From Blastocatellia bacterium (lineage in GTDB: Bacteria > Acidobacteriota > Blastocatellia > Chloracidobacteriales > Chloracidobacteriaceae): 36,531 bases of DNA. The notes beneath the pieces were generated by a model, which saw nothing but the letters and a program-made list of their open reading frames with translations, had not been told where the DNA came from and made no database searches. The first letter of the stretch is position 1, and each line of letters opens with the position of its first letter. The position numbers and the translations under genes were made by a program. Below are positions 15,833 to 24,959 of the stretch, piece after piece. Where the stretch lies: NCBI GenBank assembly GCA_019695185.1, contig JAIBAN010000082.1, forward strand, positions 1-36,531. The letters run 5' to 3'.

Positions 15833-16873
15833 TCACCGCCTTGGTTGTGGAATCATCTGATAAATGGGATCCTCAGCAAGTGCTTCTTGCACTTCCTTTT
15901 TGAAAACCTGCTTTGCAGGATGCAAGCCTTTGTACTGTGAATCGAAAAAAGCCCAGGCTTTCCGTGCCTGTCCAGCATAGGCATACCGTAAAAAAACATA
16001 CACAAAGTCCGCACTGTAGTCCGGGTCAACCCCTTCTTTCGTCTGGTGATTGAGCTTCAAAATCCCTTGTTTGAGGTGCTCGTTCCCATAAAGAATAAAC
16101 TTCCTGTAACGGTGGTTGGCTGGAACATAACGCCGGACGCCTGGGTCATAGGCAAACATGATTGGGACACGAGGCAAGGAAGCCCCGCAAAAAAAGCTGA
16201 ATTCTGCCGGAACATCTCCCTGCTCAAACTCCCAGATTCCATCACCATTGACATCATAAAACCAGAAATCATACATGGCATCGCCCAATCGCAGGTATTC
16301 GGAACCATCAAAAATGAGCTGAAACTTGGGGAACAGATCAAAAATCAATAAACCATAACAACAATGCGCGCCCCCAGCGTAAATCATCACTAACAGTTGC
16401 TTGTGTTTGGTGCCAATTAACCGCCGGAACCCAAACATCACATCATCAGCCCTTTGAGAAACGGCCTTTTCCGAATAGAGCCTCTTTCCTTTTTTTGTAA
16501 TAACCACTGAAAATTCAGCGGTTTCAGGATTCCATACCCGCTGTACCTGATACCCACCATAAGAAAGTTTCCTGGCATGGGAACAAAACAATTCAAATGA
16601 ATAAAGCCTGACCCCTTGACGTATGGAAGTAACCGGGGTTTGAAAGATAATGCCTTCCAGCTTCGGTTCGGGTCCCGGCTTCCTGGTTTCAAGCGGGGCT
16701 GAAGGCAGCCACTCCTGGAGGGGTTCAATAACTGGCGAAGGCGGTTCGTAGACTGGTTGAGGAGACGGAGGCAAAGGAACAGGTGTGCAAATCCACAGCC
16801 AAAGAGAAGTGGCGCTGACACTCAGACAAAAAGCCAAAGCCGACACGGCAAAGCGAAAAAGATACCGTTTCAT
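15833..16873 (-). CDS. Membrane-anchored extracytoplasmic protein with GGAHCCY motif
   Basis: A 346-residue protein that I cannot place in a named family. An N-terminal transmembrane or uncleaved signal segment (residues about 8-30) is followed by a proline-rich linker (PVPLPPSPQPVYEPPSPVIEP). The extracytoplasmic domain has VMIYAGGAHCCYGLLIFDLF (two adjacent cysteines) and a calcium-binding-like DVNGDGIWEF motif, as in other secreted bacterial proteins with the GGAHCCY signature. The C-terminal part is helical. The ATG at 16873 encodes MKRYLFRFAVSALAFCL; no clear Shine-Dalgarno is visible. Confidence 0.75.
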   Translation of the reverse strand: MKRYLFRFAVSALAFCLSVSATSLWLWICTPVPLPPSPQPVYEPPSPVIEPLQEWLPSAPLETRKPGPEPKLEGIIFQTPVTSIRQGVRLYSFELFCSHARKLSYGGYQVQRVWNPETAEFSVVITKKGKRLYSEKAVSQRADDVMFGFRRLIGTKHKQLLVMIYAGGAHCCYGLLIFDLFPKFQLIFDGSEYLRLGDAMYDFWFYDVNGDGIWEFEQGDVPAEFSFFCGASLPRVPIMFAYDPGVRRYVPANHRYRKFILYGNEHLKQGILKLNHQTKEGVDPDYSADFVYVFLRYAYAGQARKAWAFFDSQYKGLHPAKQVFKKEVQEALAEDPIYQMIPQPRR

Positions 16874-16891
16874 AGGGATGCTCCGGGAAAA

Positions 16892-16955
16892 ATGTGGGAT
16901 GGAATGAGGCGAGTCTACGCCCGTCCCTGGTCACCTCGAGCGAGGTGTCCCACAT
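16892..16955 (-). terminator. Hairpin downstream of the solute-binding protein gene
   Basis: An inverted repeat ATGTGGGA (16892-16899) / TCCCACAT (16948-16955) encloses a compact palindrome CACCTCGAGCGAGGTG (16932-16947). It lies 18-82 bases past the stop codon at 16974. No U-tract follows, so termination by it is uncertain. Confidence 0.4.
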
Positions 16956-16973
16956 CTGTTCCAACGGCTGGCA

Positions 16974-18029
16974 TCACCGCTTTCCGCGGATATTCCCTTC
17001 CCAAAACTGCATCCAGCCTTTGACTTCCCGCCGGAGCATATCGCTATCGAGCACCATGGGTTTGACCTCGACCCGCATCCATTCGGGCAGGTCTTTTTTC
17101 TCGATGTCCTTCCGGGCGGGAACCCGGTCAAAGGTTTTGGCCATGTGGAGCAGGCTTTCGGGGGTTGTCACAAATTCATAAAACTCCCTGGCCAATGCCT
17201 GATTCCGGCTGCCTTTCACGACTGCAATTCCATCGGTGACAATCGGCGTCCCGCTCCTGGGAAAAACAAATCCGAGGGGCAGATTTTTCCGCTGATGGAG
17301 CACCACATCAGGCATATTCCAGACGGAGAGCAATCCCTCACCCCGTCCGATTTTTTGCATGAGCGTGGTCCCGTCGGTCACATAATCCTTCGTGTTGGCA
17401 TCCAGCCGTTTCAACCATTCAAACCCTTTTTGCGGACTGTGGGAGGTGGGCCATTCCCGCAAAATCATGGCTCCGAAAATAGTCCGCATCGTGTCGGATT
17501 GGAGCGGTTGCCGAATCAGGATTTTCCCTTTCCAGCGTTCATTCAACAGTTCGTCCCAATCCTGGGGAACCTCGGCCTCCGGCAGCAGTTCCTTGTTATA
17601 GACAATGACTTCCGGGGTTTGAAACGTGGCATACCAACGGTCTTTCCCGTCATGAGCATCGTCTGCCACCTGGGCAGCCCAGCTTGGTTTGTAAGGTTCC
17701 AACAAGCCAGCCTCTGCCCCAACGGAAAAGGTCAGAGAAGAGGCACCCCACCAAATATCAGCCTGGGGGTTGGCCCGTTCCTGTGACAACCGATTCAGAA
17801 TTTCCTGCGAGGCAATATCCAGGCATTGCACATCCACGGTTGGATGGGTGGCTTCAAACCGGTTCTCAAACTCTTCCAGCAGTTCCTTGCCGTGCGGCGA
17901 GTAAACCAGCAGAACCGTTTTTCCGGGACCACATCCGACAAAGAAAAGGCAAAAGGCAAAAGGCAAAAGGCAAAAGGTAAAAAATCGGCGAAAACCACGA
18001 GTGTGTCTGTGTTTCAAACTGGCTTGCAT
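16974..18029 (-). CDS. Extracellular solute-binding lipoprotein (ABC-type, iron/thiosulfate-like)
   Basis: A 351-residue periplasmic binding protein (SBP_bac family, FbpA-like). Its signal peptide ends FVGC with Cys33 as the lipidation site. Family blocks are LLVYSPHGKELLEEFENRFE, ADIWWGASSLTFSVGAEAG, TPEVIVYNKELLPEAEVPQD and GTPIVTDGIAVVKGSRNQ. No permease or ATPase is adjacent, so it is an orphan here; the ligand is unknown. Residues about 18-29 of the signal peptide (FCLLPFAFCLF) are encoded by a heptamer array (17944-17978). The frame continues to 18251, but that part overlaps the neighbour and is not family-like. It may be co-transcribed with the PQQ-like gene upstream. Confidence 0.85.
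   Translation of the reverse strand: MQASLKHRHTRGFRRFFTFCLLPFAFCLFFVGCGPGKTVLLVYSPHGKELLEEFENRFEATHPTVDVQCLDIASQEILNRLSQERANPQADIWWGASSLTFSVGAEAGLLEPYKPSWAAQVADDAHDGKDRWYATFQTPEVIVYNKELLPEAEVPQDWDELLNERWKGKILIRQPLQSDTMRTIFGAMILREWPTSHSPQKGFEWLKRLDANTKDYVTDGTTLMQKIGRGEGLLSVWNMPDVVLHQRKNLPLGFVFPRSGTPIVTDGIAVVKGSRNQALAREFYEFVTTPESLLHMAKTFDRVPARKDIEKKDLPEWMRVEVKPMVLDSDMLRREVKGWMQFWEGNIRGKR
17944..17978 (-). repeat. (AAAAGGC)5 array inside a signal peptide
   Basis: Five AAAAGGC/AAAAGGT units in tandem (plus strand). Because 3 x 7 = 21, the array encodes a 7-residue repeat of hydrophobic residues (FCLLPFA) on the minus strand. It lies inside the solute-binding protein gene and is in frame. Confidence 0.85.
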
Positions 18030-18040
18030 AACTAAAACCG

Positions 18041-18057
18041 AGGACTGAGGACTGAGT
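18041..18057. repeat. Short GAGGACT array, no inverted partner
   Basis: Two GAGGACT units and a GAG lie 12 bases upstream of the ATG at 18029, between the PQQ-like gene and the solute-binding gene. It is the same unit as at 1427, 20203 and 28339. No full inverted arm is seen in this 91-base spacer. Confidence 0.6.
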
Positions 18058-18120
18058 TTATTTTCACCTACCCAATGTGTTGTCGCCCCTGGAGGCCGTC
18101 GTTGACCTCGGTAGTTTGGT

Positions 18121-19341
18121 TCAGTCCGTAATTTGACTGGATTTTTTCTTTTCCTTTTTCTTTTTGGCTTTTTCAATTGCAGTGTCATCGGTTTGCAAAG
18201 CCAACGGGCGGGCGGCCACGGTTCCACCATCGCCGGGCACCAACAGGACATCCTGCGTTACCACCAAAGGCGACCAAATCCGGTTTTCCCCAAACAACAG
18301 GCGAGCGGTCACATTTCCTTTGACAGGTTCAATCAGGGTGACTTCATTGCTGTCAAAAGCGGCAATGGCCAGCGCTTCGGTTCCCCAGCGCACAGGGGCA
18401 AACAGCAATCGTCCATCCAGTTGTTGCCGCCAGTTGAGCGAACCGTCACGGGAGTTGAGCGCATACAAAAAATTGTCATACGAAGCGACCAGAACCTGTT
18501 CATCCTCCACCAAAGGAGCAGCCGTGATGGCAGCACCGGTCCGGCGTTTCCATTTCAATTTTGAACTCTTCTGGTCAAAAGCAAAAAAGTAGCCATTTGA
18601 AGACCCCACATAGACCGAGGTTTCATCTAAACCGGGTCTTCCCAGTTTTCCCTGAGCCTGTACTTGCCAGAGCTTTTCTCCATTTGCGGTTTTGATGGCC
18701 AACAGCCCGCCATTTTCGCCACCAAGATAGGCAGTTTCCCCAACACAAGTGACACTGCCGGGAGTGACTTTCTCACCATTAAACGTCCATTGCAGGATGC
18801 CATCCATTCGGCGGAGTCCGCACACCGTACCGTTTTCCAACCCAATCACCACGATTTCACCGGACTCGGTTGGTTTGGTGACGGCAAAGCTGGGCAACAC
18901 AGTGGTCCAACGGGTCAGTCCGGTGGACCGGTCCAGCGCCCGCACCACCCCCTCTTTGCCCTCTTCAGCCGAACGGGTGGTGGCGGCATAGACCTCCGTC
19001 GGGCCAAAGCCCGGCCCGGCAGTGCATTCCCCGCCCAGGGGTGTTTCCCACAATAAATTGCCATCGGTCAGACTCAAGGCCGCCACCCGACCTCCGGCCA
19101 CTGCCACATAGGCTGACTGTCCGGCCACTGCCACCGGCAGGCGGGTTGGTCCGGCAGTCACATATTCCCACAGTTTGGAAATCGGACGCGGGTCCACATC
19201 CGCCCGCGAAAGCAGATTTTGATTGCGCAAGGCACGGGCCGCGGCGTTGTCTTCATCTTTGATTTTGGCCGTCGGAATCTGGGCCCCAGCCACCATTGTG
19301 GCCGCCCAGACAAACAAAACAGCAAACAGAAGGTGTTTCAT
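18121..19341 (-). CDS. PQQ-like beta-propeller repeat protein
   Basis: A 406-residue secreted protein with a signal peptide (MKHLLFAVLFVWAATMVAGA, cleavage near AGA-Q) and about seven PQQ-like propeller blades. Recurring blocks include GGRVAALSLTDGNLLWETPL, GLRRMDGILQWTFNGE, AIKTANGEKLWQVQAQGK and YALNSRDGSLNWRQQLDGR. The fold is shared with BamB and quinoprotein dehydrogenases, but no PQQ-enzyme active-site motif was seen, so a scaffold role is more likely. The tail is lysine-rich (KAKKKKEKKK). TGAGAG precedes the ATG at 19341. It lies 44 bases downstream of tatD on the same strand. Confidence 0.88.
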   Translation of the reverse strand: MKHLLFAVLFVWAATMVAGAQIPTAKIKDEDNAAARALRNQNLLSRADVDPRPISKLWEYVTAGPTRLPVAVAGQSAYVAVAGGRVAALSLTDGNLLWETPLGGECTAGPGFGPTEVYAATTRSAEEGKEGVVRALDRSTGLTRWTTVLPSFAVTKPTESGEIVVIGLENGTVCGLRRMDGILQWTFNGEKVTPGSVTCVGETAYLGGENGGLLAIKTANGEKLWQVQAQGKLGRPGLDETSVYVGSSNGYFFAFDQKSSKLKWKRRTGAAITAAPLVEDEQVLVASYDNFLYALNSRDGSLNWRQQLDGRLLFAPVRWGTEALAIAAFDSNEVTLIEPVKGNVTARLLFGENRIWSPLVVTQDVLLVPGDGGTVAARPLALQTDDTAIEKAKKKKEKKKSSQITD

Positions 19342-19385
19342 AGAAACTCTCAAGCATGGCGAGCAACCTTTAAGCTGCCGGAAAT

Positions 19386-20186
19386 CTAATCCTCTGCTGA
19401 AAGGCTGTGCTCCATGCGAAAAAAGCGCCGGAAATTTCCGGTTGTAAAATGGCCGATTTCCTCAACGGATAGGCCACGCAGTTCGCCAAGCTTGGCTGCA
19501 ACCTCACGGACCCGTGCCGGTTCGTTACGTTTGCCGCGAAATGGCTCCGGGGTCAAATAAGGACAATCCGTTTCAATCAACATGCGGTCCAACGGAACCC
19601 AGGCGGCGATGTCGCGCAGTTCCTGCGCTTTCTTGAACGTCACGTTTCCTGAAAATGAAATCAGAAACCCCAAATCAAGGGCTGCTTCCGCCAAAGCCGG
19701 GCCTCCGCTAAAACAATGAAAGATTCCGGCCCGTTCCCGGCGGCCCCAATGTGTGGTCAGGAGCGTGATGGTTTCCTCATCGGCATCACGAGTGTGAATG
19801 ATAATCGGCAGGCCCAGTTCATCAGCGACCTCCATCTGCCGGATGAAAGCAGACCGCTGCACCTCGCGGGGCGAGTTGTCGTAATAAAAATCCAGTCCGA
19901 TTTCCCCCCAAGCCACAACCTTCGGGTTGTCTGCCAACCGGCGCAGCCTGGCTTCCAGTTCCGGCGAATACAGCTTGGCATCATGCGGATGAACACCCAG
20001 AGCTGCGACCATATCAGGATTGGCGGCAACCAGTTCCAAACCACGTTCCAGTGACCCGGTTTCAATGTCGCCATTGCAGATTTCCAGAATCATCTCGACC
20101 CCGGTTTCGCGGGCACGGGCCAGTACCTCGGCACGGTCCTCCGCATAACGGATGTCGTCAACATGGGCATGAGAGTCAATAAACAT
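19386..20186 (-). CDS. tatD: TatD family metal-dependent hydrolase
   Basis: A 266-residue TIM-barrel nuclease of the TatD/YcfH family, usually a 3'-5' exonuclease or D-aminoacyl-tRNA deacylase-like hydrolase in the cytoplasm. The metal-binding motifs are FIDSHAHVDD, GEIGLDFYYDN, PIIIHTRDADEE, IFHCFSGG and ETDCPYLTPEPFRG; all family ligands are present and length is typical. The upstream spacer holds a GAGGACT inverted array; only weak SD is visible at the ATG at 20186. It is followed within 44 bases by the PQQ-like gene. No tat secretion genes lie nearby, so the gene name reflects family history only. Confidence 0.94.
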   Translation of the reverse strand: MFIDSHAHVDDIRYAEDRAEVLARARETGVEMILEICNGDIETGSLERGLELVAANPDMVAALGVHPHDAKLYSPELEARLRRLADNPKVVAWGEIGLDFYYDNSPREVQRSAFIRQMEVADELGLPIIIHTRDADEETITLLTTHWGRRERAGIFHCFSGGPALAEAALDLGFLISFSGNVTFKKAQELRDIAAWVPLDRMLIETDCPYLTPEPFRGKRNEPARVREVAAKLGELRGLSVEEIGHFTTGNFRRFFRMEHSLSAED

Positions 20187-20202
20187 AACTTTAATGAGTG
20201 AT

Positions 20203-20285
20203 GAGGACTGAGGACTGAGTTTTTATCAAGAACCTGGAGTCAAAGGAGTTCCCCCTCAGTCCTCAGTCCTCAGTCCTCAGTCCTT
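20203..20285. repeat. Inverted heptamer arrays (GAGGACT / CAGTCCT)
   Basis: The left arm (20203-20219) has two GAGGACT units and the right arm (20255-20285) has four CAGTCCT units, with a 35-base loop. The right arm overlaps the stop codon of the YVTN gene (TAA at 20284-20286), and the left arm is 17 bases from the tatD start. It occupies most of the 97-base spacer. Confidence 0.85.
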
Positions 20286-21936
20286 ATTTTATTTGCACTA
20301 TCCCGCTGATTGCCTCACCGGTGTTTCCAGCCACATCCCTGGCCGTCACTTTGATGATGCCGGTCAGGGTTTTGGGAAGAGTTGTGGGAATAGCCCAGGT
20401 AAAAGTTTGGGTGCTACCAGCCAGTCCGGTAACAATTTCCGTTGCAAAATCAGTACCATTTCCGGCAAACCGCAGATCATGCGCCGCAACCGCAACATTG
20501 TCGGTGGATTTCCAGGCAATCACCAAATTGGGGTCTTTTTTGCGTTTGATGTTGGCTTTACTCAACGTGACATTTGAAACAACCGGCTTTTCATTGTCCG
20601 GAGCGATGATTTGAAAAAGGCCGGAGGTTCCCCTGCCGCTATTCCCCGCTGCATCCTTGGCCTGAACAATAATTTGCGCATCAGTTACCGCATCATTCCT
20701 GGCAACCATCAGGGTAAACGTTTGTGCCGTTCCGGGCAGACCATCCGCCACTGAGGCGGTAAAGCTGGTTCCATTCCGTTTTCCGGTGAGGCTGATGGAT
20801 TGGCTGGCCACCCCAACGTTGTCGGTTGCCCGCCAGCCGATTTCCACTTTGGCATTGTCCAATGAGGGAATCACCAACCCTGCAACCGGTGCGTTGACCG
20901 TCACCACCGGTGACTCGGTATCAGACGGTGCCACCTCTTCGGCAATCACGGAAATAAAATTCCTTACCGGGTTGGAAACATAGGCTTGTTTTGCCTGTTC
21001 GTTGACTGCCACTCCGAATGGTTCGCTTTCCACCGAAACACTTTCATCCACTTTGTTTGCCACTCCGTCAAGAATGGCAACCGATGTGCTGAAATTGAGC
21101 GGAATAAAAATCCGATTCGTAGTAGCATTGACAACGAGGACATTTGGAACCCCGATCACATTGGTGGTTGCCTGGACAATATTCGTGGTCCCATCAATCA
21201 CGGAGATGGAACTGCTCCCTGAATTGGCCACATAGACCCGGTTGGTAACCGGGTTGACCGCCACCCCACGCGGAGCCAGCTCCACAAAAACCACCTTGAC
21301 CAAGGCATTACTGGCCCCGTCAAGCACGGTCATGGAATTTCCTTCTTCGTTGGCTACATAGACCCGATTGGTGATTTCGTTGACAGCCACACCGGCTGGA
21401 CTGGCCCCTACCACCACCAAATCCAGCAGGCGATTGGAACTGCCGTCAATCACTGCTATCTGATTCAGATTTCCGTTGGTGACATAAATCCGATTGGTTT
21501 GCGGGTTGACCGCAATTCCCCCCAACGACGTTGGCGCAAACCCAAGCGAAAGATTTCCTGTCACCATATTGGTTGCCCCATCAATGACCGCCAGACTCTT
21601 ACTCGCTTCAAGGCTTGTGTAAATCCGGTTTGAATTTTGATTGACCGCCAGACCACGGGGTTTTCCGTTTAATGGAATATTGGCCAGGACTGTGTTTTTC
21701 TGGGTGTCAATCACCGAAATCGAGTTGCTGGTCCGGTTGGCGACATATAACCGGCTGGTCGCTGGATTCAAGGCCAGTTCAACCGGTTCCTGCCCTGCGG
21801 GGGCGGTCGAAATGGTGGTGGTTACTTTGGAGTTTGGTTCAAAGAAAAGGCCCTGCCCTTGCACTCCCGCGACCGACAGAACGGCGACGGCAAGCGTCAG
21901 CCGGATGAAACCATGAACCCGATACCTTGATTGCAT
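20284..21936 (-). CDS. YVTN-family beta-propeller protein with two Ig-like domains
   Basis: A 550-residue secreted protein. After a signal peptide (HGFIRLTLAVAVLSVAGVQG) come about seven YVTN-type blades with recurring N.V/ITNRVYVAN and VIDG..N motifs (about residues 25-355). Two repeated Ig-like domains follow (about 365-460 and 460-550), each with a DNVGVA / DNVAVA and VTARDVAGNTG-type ending. Known relatives are surface or periplasmic scaffolds; the target is unknown. The frame extends to 22008, but MQSRYRV at 21936 begins the signal peptide and has AAGGA next to it. It lies 89 bases from a second YVTN gene on the same strand, probably one operon. Confidence 0.9.
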   Translation of the reverse strand: MQSRYRVHGFIRLTLAVAVLSVAGVQGQGLFFEPNSKVTTTISTAPAGQEPVELALNPATSRLYVANRTSNSISVIDTQKNTVLANIPLNGKPRGLAVNQNSNRIYTSLEASKSLAVIDGATNMVTGNLSLGFAPTSLGGIAVNPQTNRIYVTNGNLNQIAVIDGSSNRLLDLVVVGASPAGVAVNEITNRVYVANEEGNSMTVLDGASNALVKVVFVELAPRGVAVNPVTNRVYVANSGSSSISVIDGTTNIVQATTNVIGVPNVLVVNATTNRIFIPLNFSTSVAILDGVANKVDESVSVESEPFGVAVNEQAKQAYVSNPVRNFISVIAEEVAPSDTESPVVTVNAPVAGLVIPSLDNAKVEIGWRATDNVGVASQSISLTGKRNGTSFTASVADGLPGTAQTFTLMVARNDAVTDAQIIVQAKDAAGNSGRGTSGLFQIIAPDNEKPVVSNVTLSKANIKRKKDPNLVIAWKSTDNVAVAAHDLRFAGNGTDFATEIVTGLAGSTQTFTWAIPTTLPKTLTGIIKVTARDVAGNTGEAISGIVQIK

Positions 21937-22025
21937 TTCCTTGTACTTTCCAGGGCACTTCCCTGAGTTTCCCTTTGGCGGTGGTGTCGCACCTGTCTCA
22001 GCTCTCAATTTTTGGTTCGATGCTG

Positions 22026-24071
22026 TCAGTTCCGCGTTTCTCCGGTTTTCACCACCGAAAGGCTGTCATTGTATTGGTGAATCACGTACAGCTTTCCCGT
22101 CACAGGATTAAACACCATTCCTTGCGGGGCTGAATCAAGCTGGAGCCGGTCGCTGGTTTCATTCGTCACACAGTCAATCACGGAAATTGCCTGTGAGTAT
22201 CCGTTGGCAACAAACAACCGGTTGGTCGCCGGATTGACGAACAGGTCCGAAGGGGTGTCGGTTTTGACTTGACCGAAAAAGATGTTGCGGGCTCCGTCCA
22301 GGATTGCCACGCTTGCATTATCAATATAAATGTTTCGGGTTGCATAAATCCGTTCCGTGACCGGATTGACCGTAATTTTGAACCCGCCGGGTACGACAAA
22401 TGCCCCTTGCTGATCTTGGATTTCACCTGAGCGGGAGTTTTTGCTATTTGGCAGTTTGATCGTTGCTGTCACGGCATCCACTGCCCCATCAATCACATAG
22501 ACCAGATTTTCATCAAATTTGTTGCCGGTTCCGGCCACATAGATCCGATTGGTTTTGAGGTTGATGCCAATTCCGCTGGGTGTTTTTTCAATTGGAATTT
22601 TGGTCACCAGGGTATTGGCGGCTGTGTCACAAATGACAATCGCCAATGAACTTGCATCAGTGGCATTGCCGTTGGCACTGCCGTACAGCCGGTTGGTTTC
22701 AGGGTTGAGGGCCAGTTCCGTCACGGGTGCTCCGGTTTTGATGGTGGCAATGTCGGTCAGGGTTCGTCCATCCAGCACCACAATCGAGCCTGTCGCCGGA
22801 TTGGAAAGGTAAATCCGGTTTTTATTCGGGCTGACAGCGATGCCTCCGGCCTGAAACCCAAGCTGGACCGTTTTTTCAAGCGTATTGGTGGCACCATTCA
22901 GTACCAGCAAGGACTCTGAACCGCTTCCAACATAGATGGTGTTTGTCACCGGATTGACACCGATGAATTGCGGGGGATTCCCCACCACCACCAGCGCAGT
23001 CAGCGTGTTCTGGCTCCGGTCAAGGGCCGCGACCCGGTTTTTGGTCGGGAAGGCGGTATAGAGCTGCCCTGTCAGCGGGTCGGTCACAAATTGCCCCGGT
23101 TCCTCCGTGAGTTTGATTTTTGTTTCGACCGCTGCCGCTTTCCCGCTGATGGAAAACACATTGCGGCTGGCTTCAAATTTGGTGGAATATGAAACCGAGG
23201 AAACAAACACCTGTGCCCCGTCCCCCGTCACAGCCAGTTCCATCGGGCCGGTATAAGCATCAAATCCAAGCGGCAGGCTGATTTGCTTCACAACCTTGTT
23301 GGTATTGCCATCCACCACCGTTACTTCCTGGTCAATTTTGTTTGGCGAACCGTTGTCAGCCACATACACCCGGTTGTCCGTTTCAGAGACAACCACCCGG
23401 CTTGGAAGCTGGCCGACCTTGACCGTGGCCAGTGGCTTGTCATTTGTTCCATCCACCACCACCACCTGGGAGTCGCTTTTTTTGCCGGTCCCTGAACACG
23501 TCACATAGACCCGGTTTGTGAGGGTGTTGACGGCCACGTCTGTCGGATTTTTGCCCACCGGGATGGTGTTGACGACTGCATTTGAACCCAGGTCCAGAAC
23601 CCAAACGGAGGTCCCCACCACGTCGAAAAAGCCATTATCCGTAACATACAGCCGGTTGGTTTCGGCATTGATACTCAACCGCCCCCCATACCCCGGCAGC
23701 GGAACATTCGCCAGAATTTGGTCAGTCGTACCGTCAATCACGGCGACACTGCTATTTCTGGTGTTGCTTGCCGAACCAAGCAGCGCATAAATCCGGTTGG
23801 TTTTGGGTTGGACGGCAATTCCCTGGGGAGTGGCGTCACAGCCTACCGTTTTGGTGACCGTTTTGGTGCTCAGGTCCACCACCGATACATTGTAGGAAAG
23901 CACATTGGCCACATACATCCGCCGGGTCAGCGAATTGACCGCCACAAAGGTCGGAGCAATGCCACCGGCTCCGGTTTTGACTGTGGTGACAAGTTCAGGA
24001 GTCTGGGCTTGCAGGAAAGCGCCAACGCCAAGCGAAAAAAAGACAAAGTGGAAAAGAAAAAAACGAATCAC
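22026..24071 (-). CDS. Large YVTN-family beta-propeller protein
   Basis: A 681-residue secreted protein made almost entirely of YVTN-type blades. The GTG at 24071 is preceded by AAAGG and begins a signal peptide (MIRFFLFHFVFFSLGVGAFL, cleavage near LQAQ-T). At least a dozen units carry motifs such as NSLTRRMYVANV, NAETNRLYVTDNG, NPVTNTIYVGSG and NPATNRLFVANGY, enough for two seven-blade propellers. It is a tandem paralogue of the gene at 20284-21936. The role is unknown; surface adhesion or scaffold use is inferred from the family. Confidence 0.9.
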   Translation of the reverse strand: MIRFFLFHFVFFSLGVGAFLQAQTPELVTTVKTGAGGIAPTFVAVNSLTRRMYVANVLSYNVSVVDLSTKTVTKTVGCDATPQGIAVQPKTNRIYALLGSASNTRNSSVAVIDGTTDQILANVPLPGYGGRLSINAETNRLYVTDNGFFDVVGTSVWVLDLGSNAVVNTIPVGKNPTDVAVNTLTNRVYVTCSGTGKKSDSQVVVVDGTNDKPLATVKVGQLPSRVVVSETDNRVYVADNGSPNKIDQEVTVVDGNTNKVVKQISLPLGFDAYTGPMELAVTGDGAQVFVSSVSYSTKFEASRNVFSISGKAAAVETKIKLTEEPGQFVTDPLTGQLYTAFPTKNRVAALDRSQNTLTALVVVGNPPQFIGVNPVTNTIYVGSGSESLLVLNGATNTLEKTVQLGFQAGGIAVSPNKNRIYLSNPATGSIVVLDGRTLTDIATIKTGAPVTELALNPETNRLYGSANGNATDASSLAIVICDTAANTLVTKIPIEKTPSGIGINLKTNRIYVAGTGNKFDENLVYVIDGAVDAVTATIKLPNSKNSRSGEIQDQQGAFVVPGGFKITVNPVTERIYATRNIYIDNASVAILDGARNIFFGQVKTDTPSDLFVNPATNRLFVANGYSQAISVIDCVTNETSDRLQLDSAPQGMVFNPVTGKLYVIHQYNDSLSVVKTGETRN

Positions 24072-24202
24072 GCAAAAAACCTTTTCGTGGAAGTAATGAA
24101 AATCCTATCAAAATCTGCCGAATGACTGGGCATCTGTCCAACTGCCTCTCCGCCATCGGACCAACTTGCCGGTCTTTTCACCATTTGCCCGGAATGGTTC
24201 AG

Positions 24203-24223
24203 CCCTCGGTCCGCAGTCCTCAA
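24203..24223. repeat. Degenerate GAGGACT run at the lolD stop codon
   Basis: CCCTCGGTCCGCAGTCCTCA on plus reads TGAGGACTGCGGACCGAGGG on minus, with the lolD TGA stop as its first bases. The same GAGGACTGCGGACYGAGGG block occurs at 1430-1449. Confidence 0.6.
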
Positions 24224-24903
24224 GTCTGTAGTTGCCCATGCTCGAAATGGAGCACCCGGTCACAACGTGCAGCCAGCGCCGGGTTATGGGTCACAATCAC
24301 CGAAGTCAGCCCGCGCTCACCGTGAAGTTCGGTCAGGAGCGTATGGATACTTTCCCCGGTCCGTTCGTCCAGATTGCCGGTCGGCTCGTCGGCCAGCAAA
24401 AGCGGCGGATTATTAGCCAAGGCCCGCGCCAATGCAATGCGTTGACTCTCTCCGCCGGAAAGTTCAGCCGGACGATGGTGCCGCCGGGTGGAAAGTCCGA
24501 CCCGGTCAAGCAGCGTTTCAGCCCGTTTTGCACTCTCGTTGCGGGAAATTCCCTGCATCAACATGGGCATTTGAATGTTTTCCACCGCACTGAACTCCGG
24601 CAGTAAATGGTGGAACTGAAAGACGAATCCCACCGAAGTATTCCGGAACCGGGCCAGTTCCGGTGCCCGCAACTGCCAGATGTCAGTGCCGTTGATGGTG
24701 ACAGTTCCGGCAGTTGGTCGGTCCAGACCGCCCAGCAAGTGCAGCAACGTTGACTTTCCCACTCCGGAAGCTCCGGTGATGGCGACCTGCTCACCTTTAC
24801 TAATGGTCAGGAAAAGATTTTCAAAAATTGTGAGGCGTTCGGTGGCGGTCACGTAGGTCCGACACAAACCTGTTGCAGAAAGCAGCCGTTCTTCACTCTT
24901 CAT
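24220..24903 (-). CDS. lolD: LolD-type ABC transporter ATP-binding protein
   Basis: A 227-residue ATPase that powers release of lipoproteins from the inner membrane (LolCDE) in the family's usual role. It has a Walker A GASGVGKSTLLHLLGG, a Q-loop FVFQFHHLLPEFSAVENI (the LolD-like HLLPEF block), the signature LSGGESQRIALARAL, Walker B LLLADEPTGNLDE and the H-loop VIVTHN. The frame runs to 25008, but AAGGAG 10 bases before the ATG at 24903 and the family start fix the start. It lies 57 bases downstream of the lolC-like permease on the same strand, so one operon. Confidence 0.93.
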   Translation of the reverse strand: MKSEERLLSATGLCRTYVTATERLTIFENLFLTISKGEQVAITGASGVGKSTLLHLLGGLDRPTAGTVTINGTDIWQLRAPELARFRNTSVGFVFQFHHLLPEFSAVENIQMPMLMQGISRNESAKRAETLLDRVGLSTRRHHRPAELSGGESQRIALARALANNPPLLLADEPTGNLDERTGESIHTLLTELHGERGLTSVIVTHNPALAARCDRVLHFEHGQLQT

Positions 24904-24959
24904 CCTGTCCCCACTCCTTCCCAAACCGGTCAACTCAATCCTCATTCTTCGGTCCTGTT

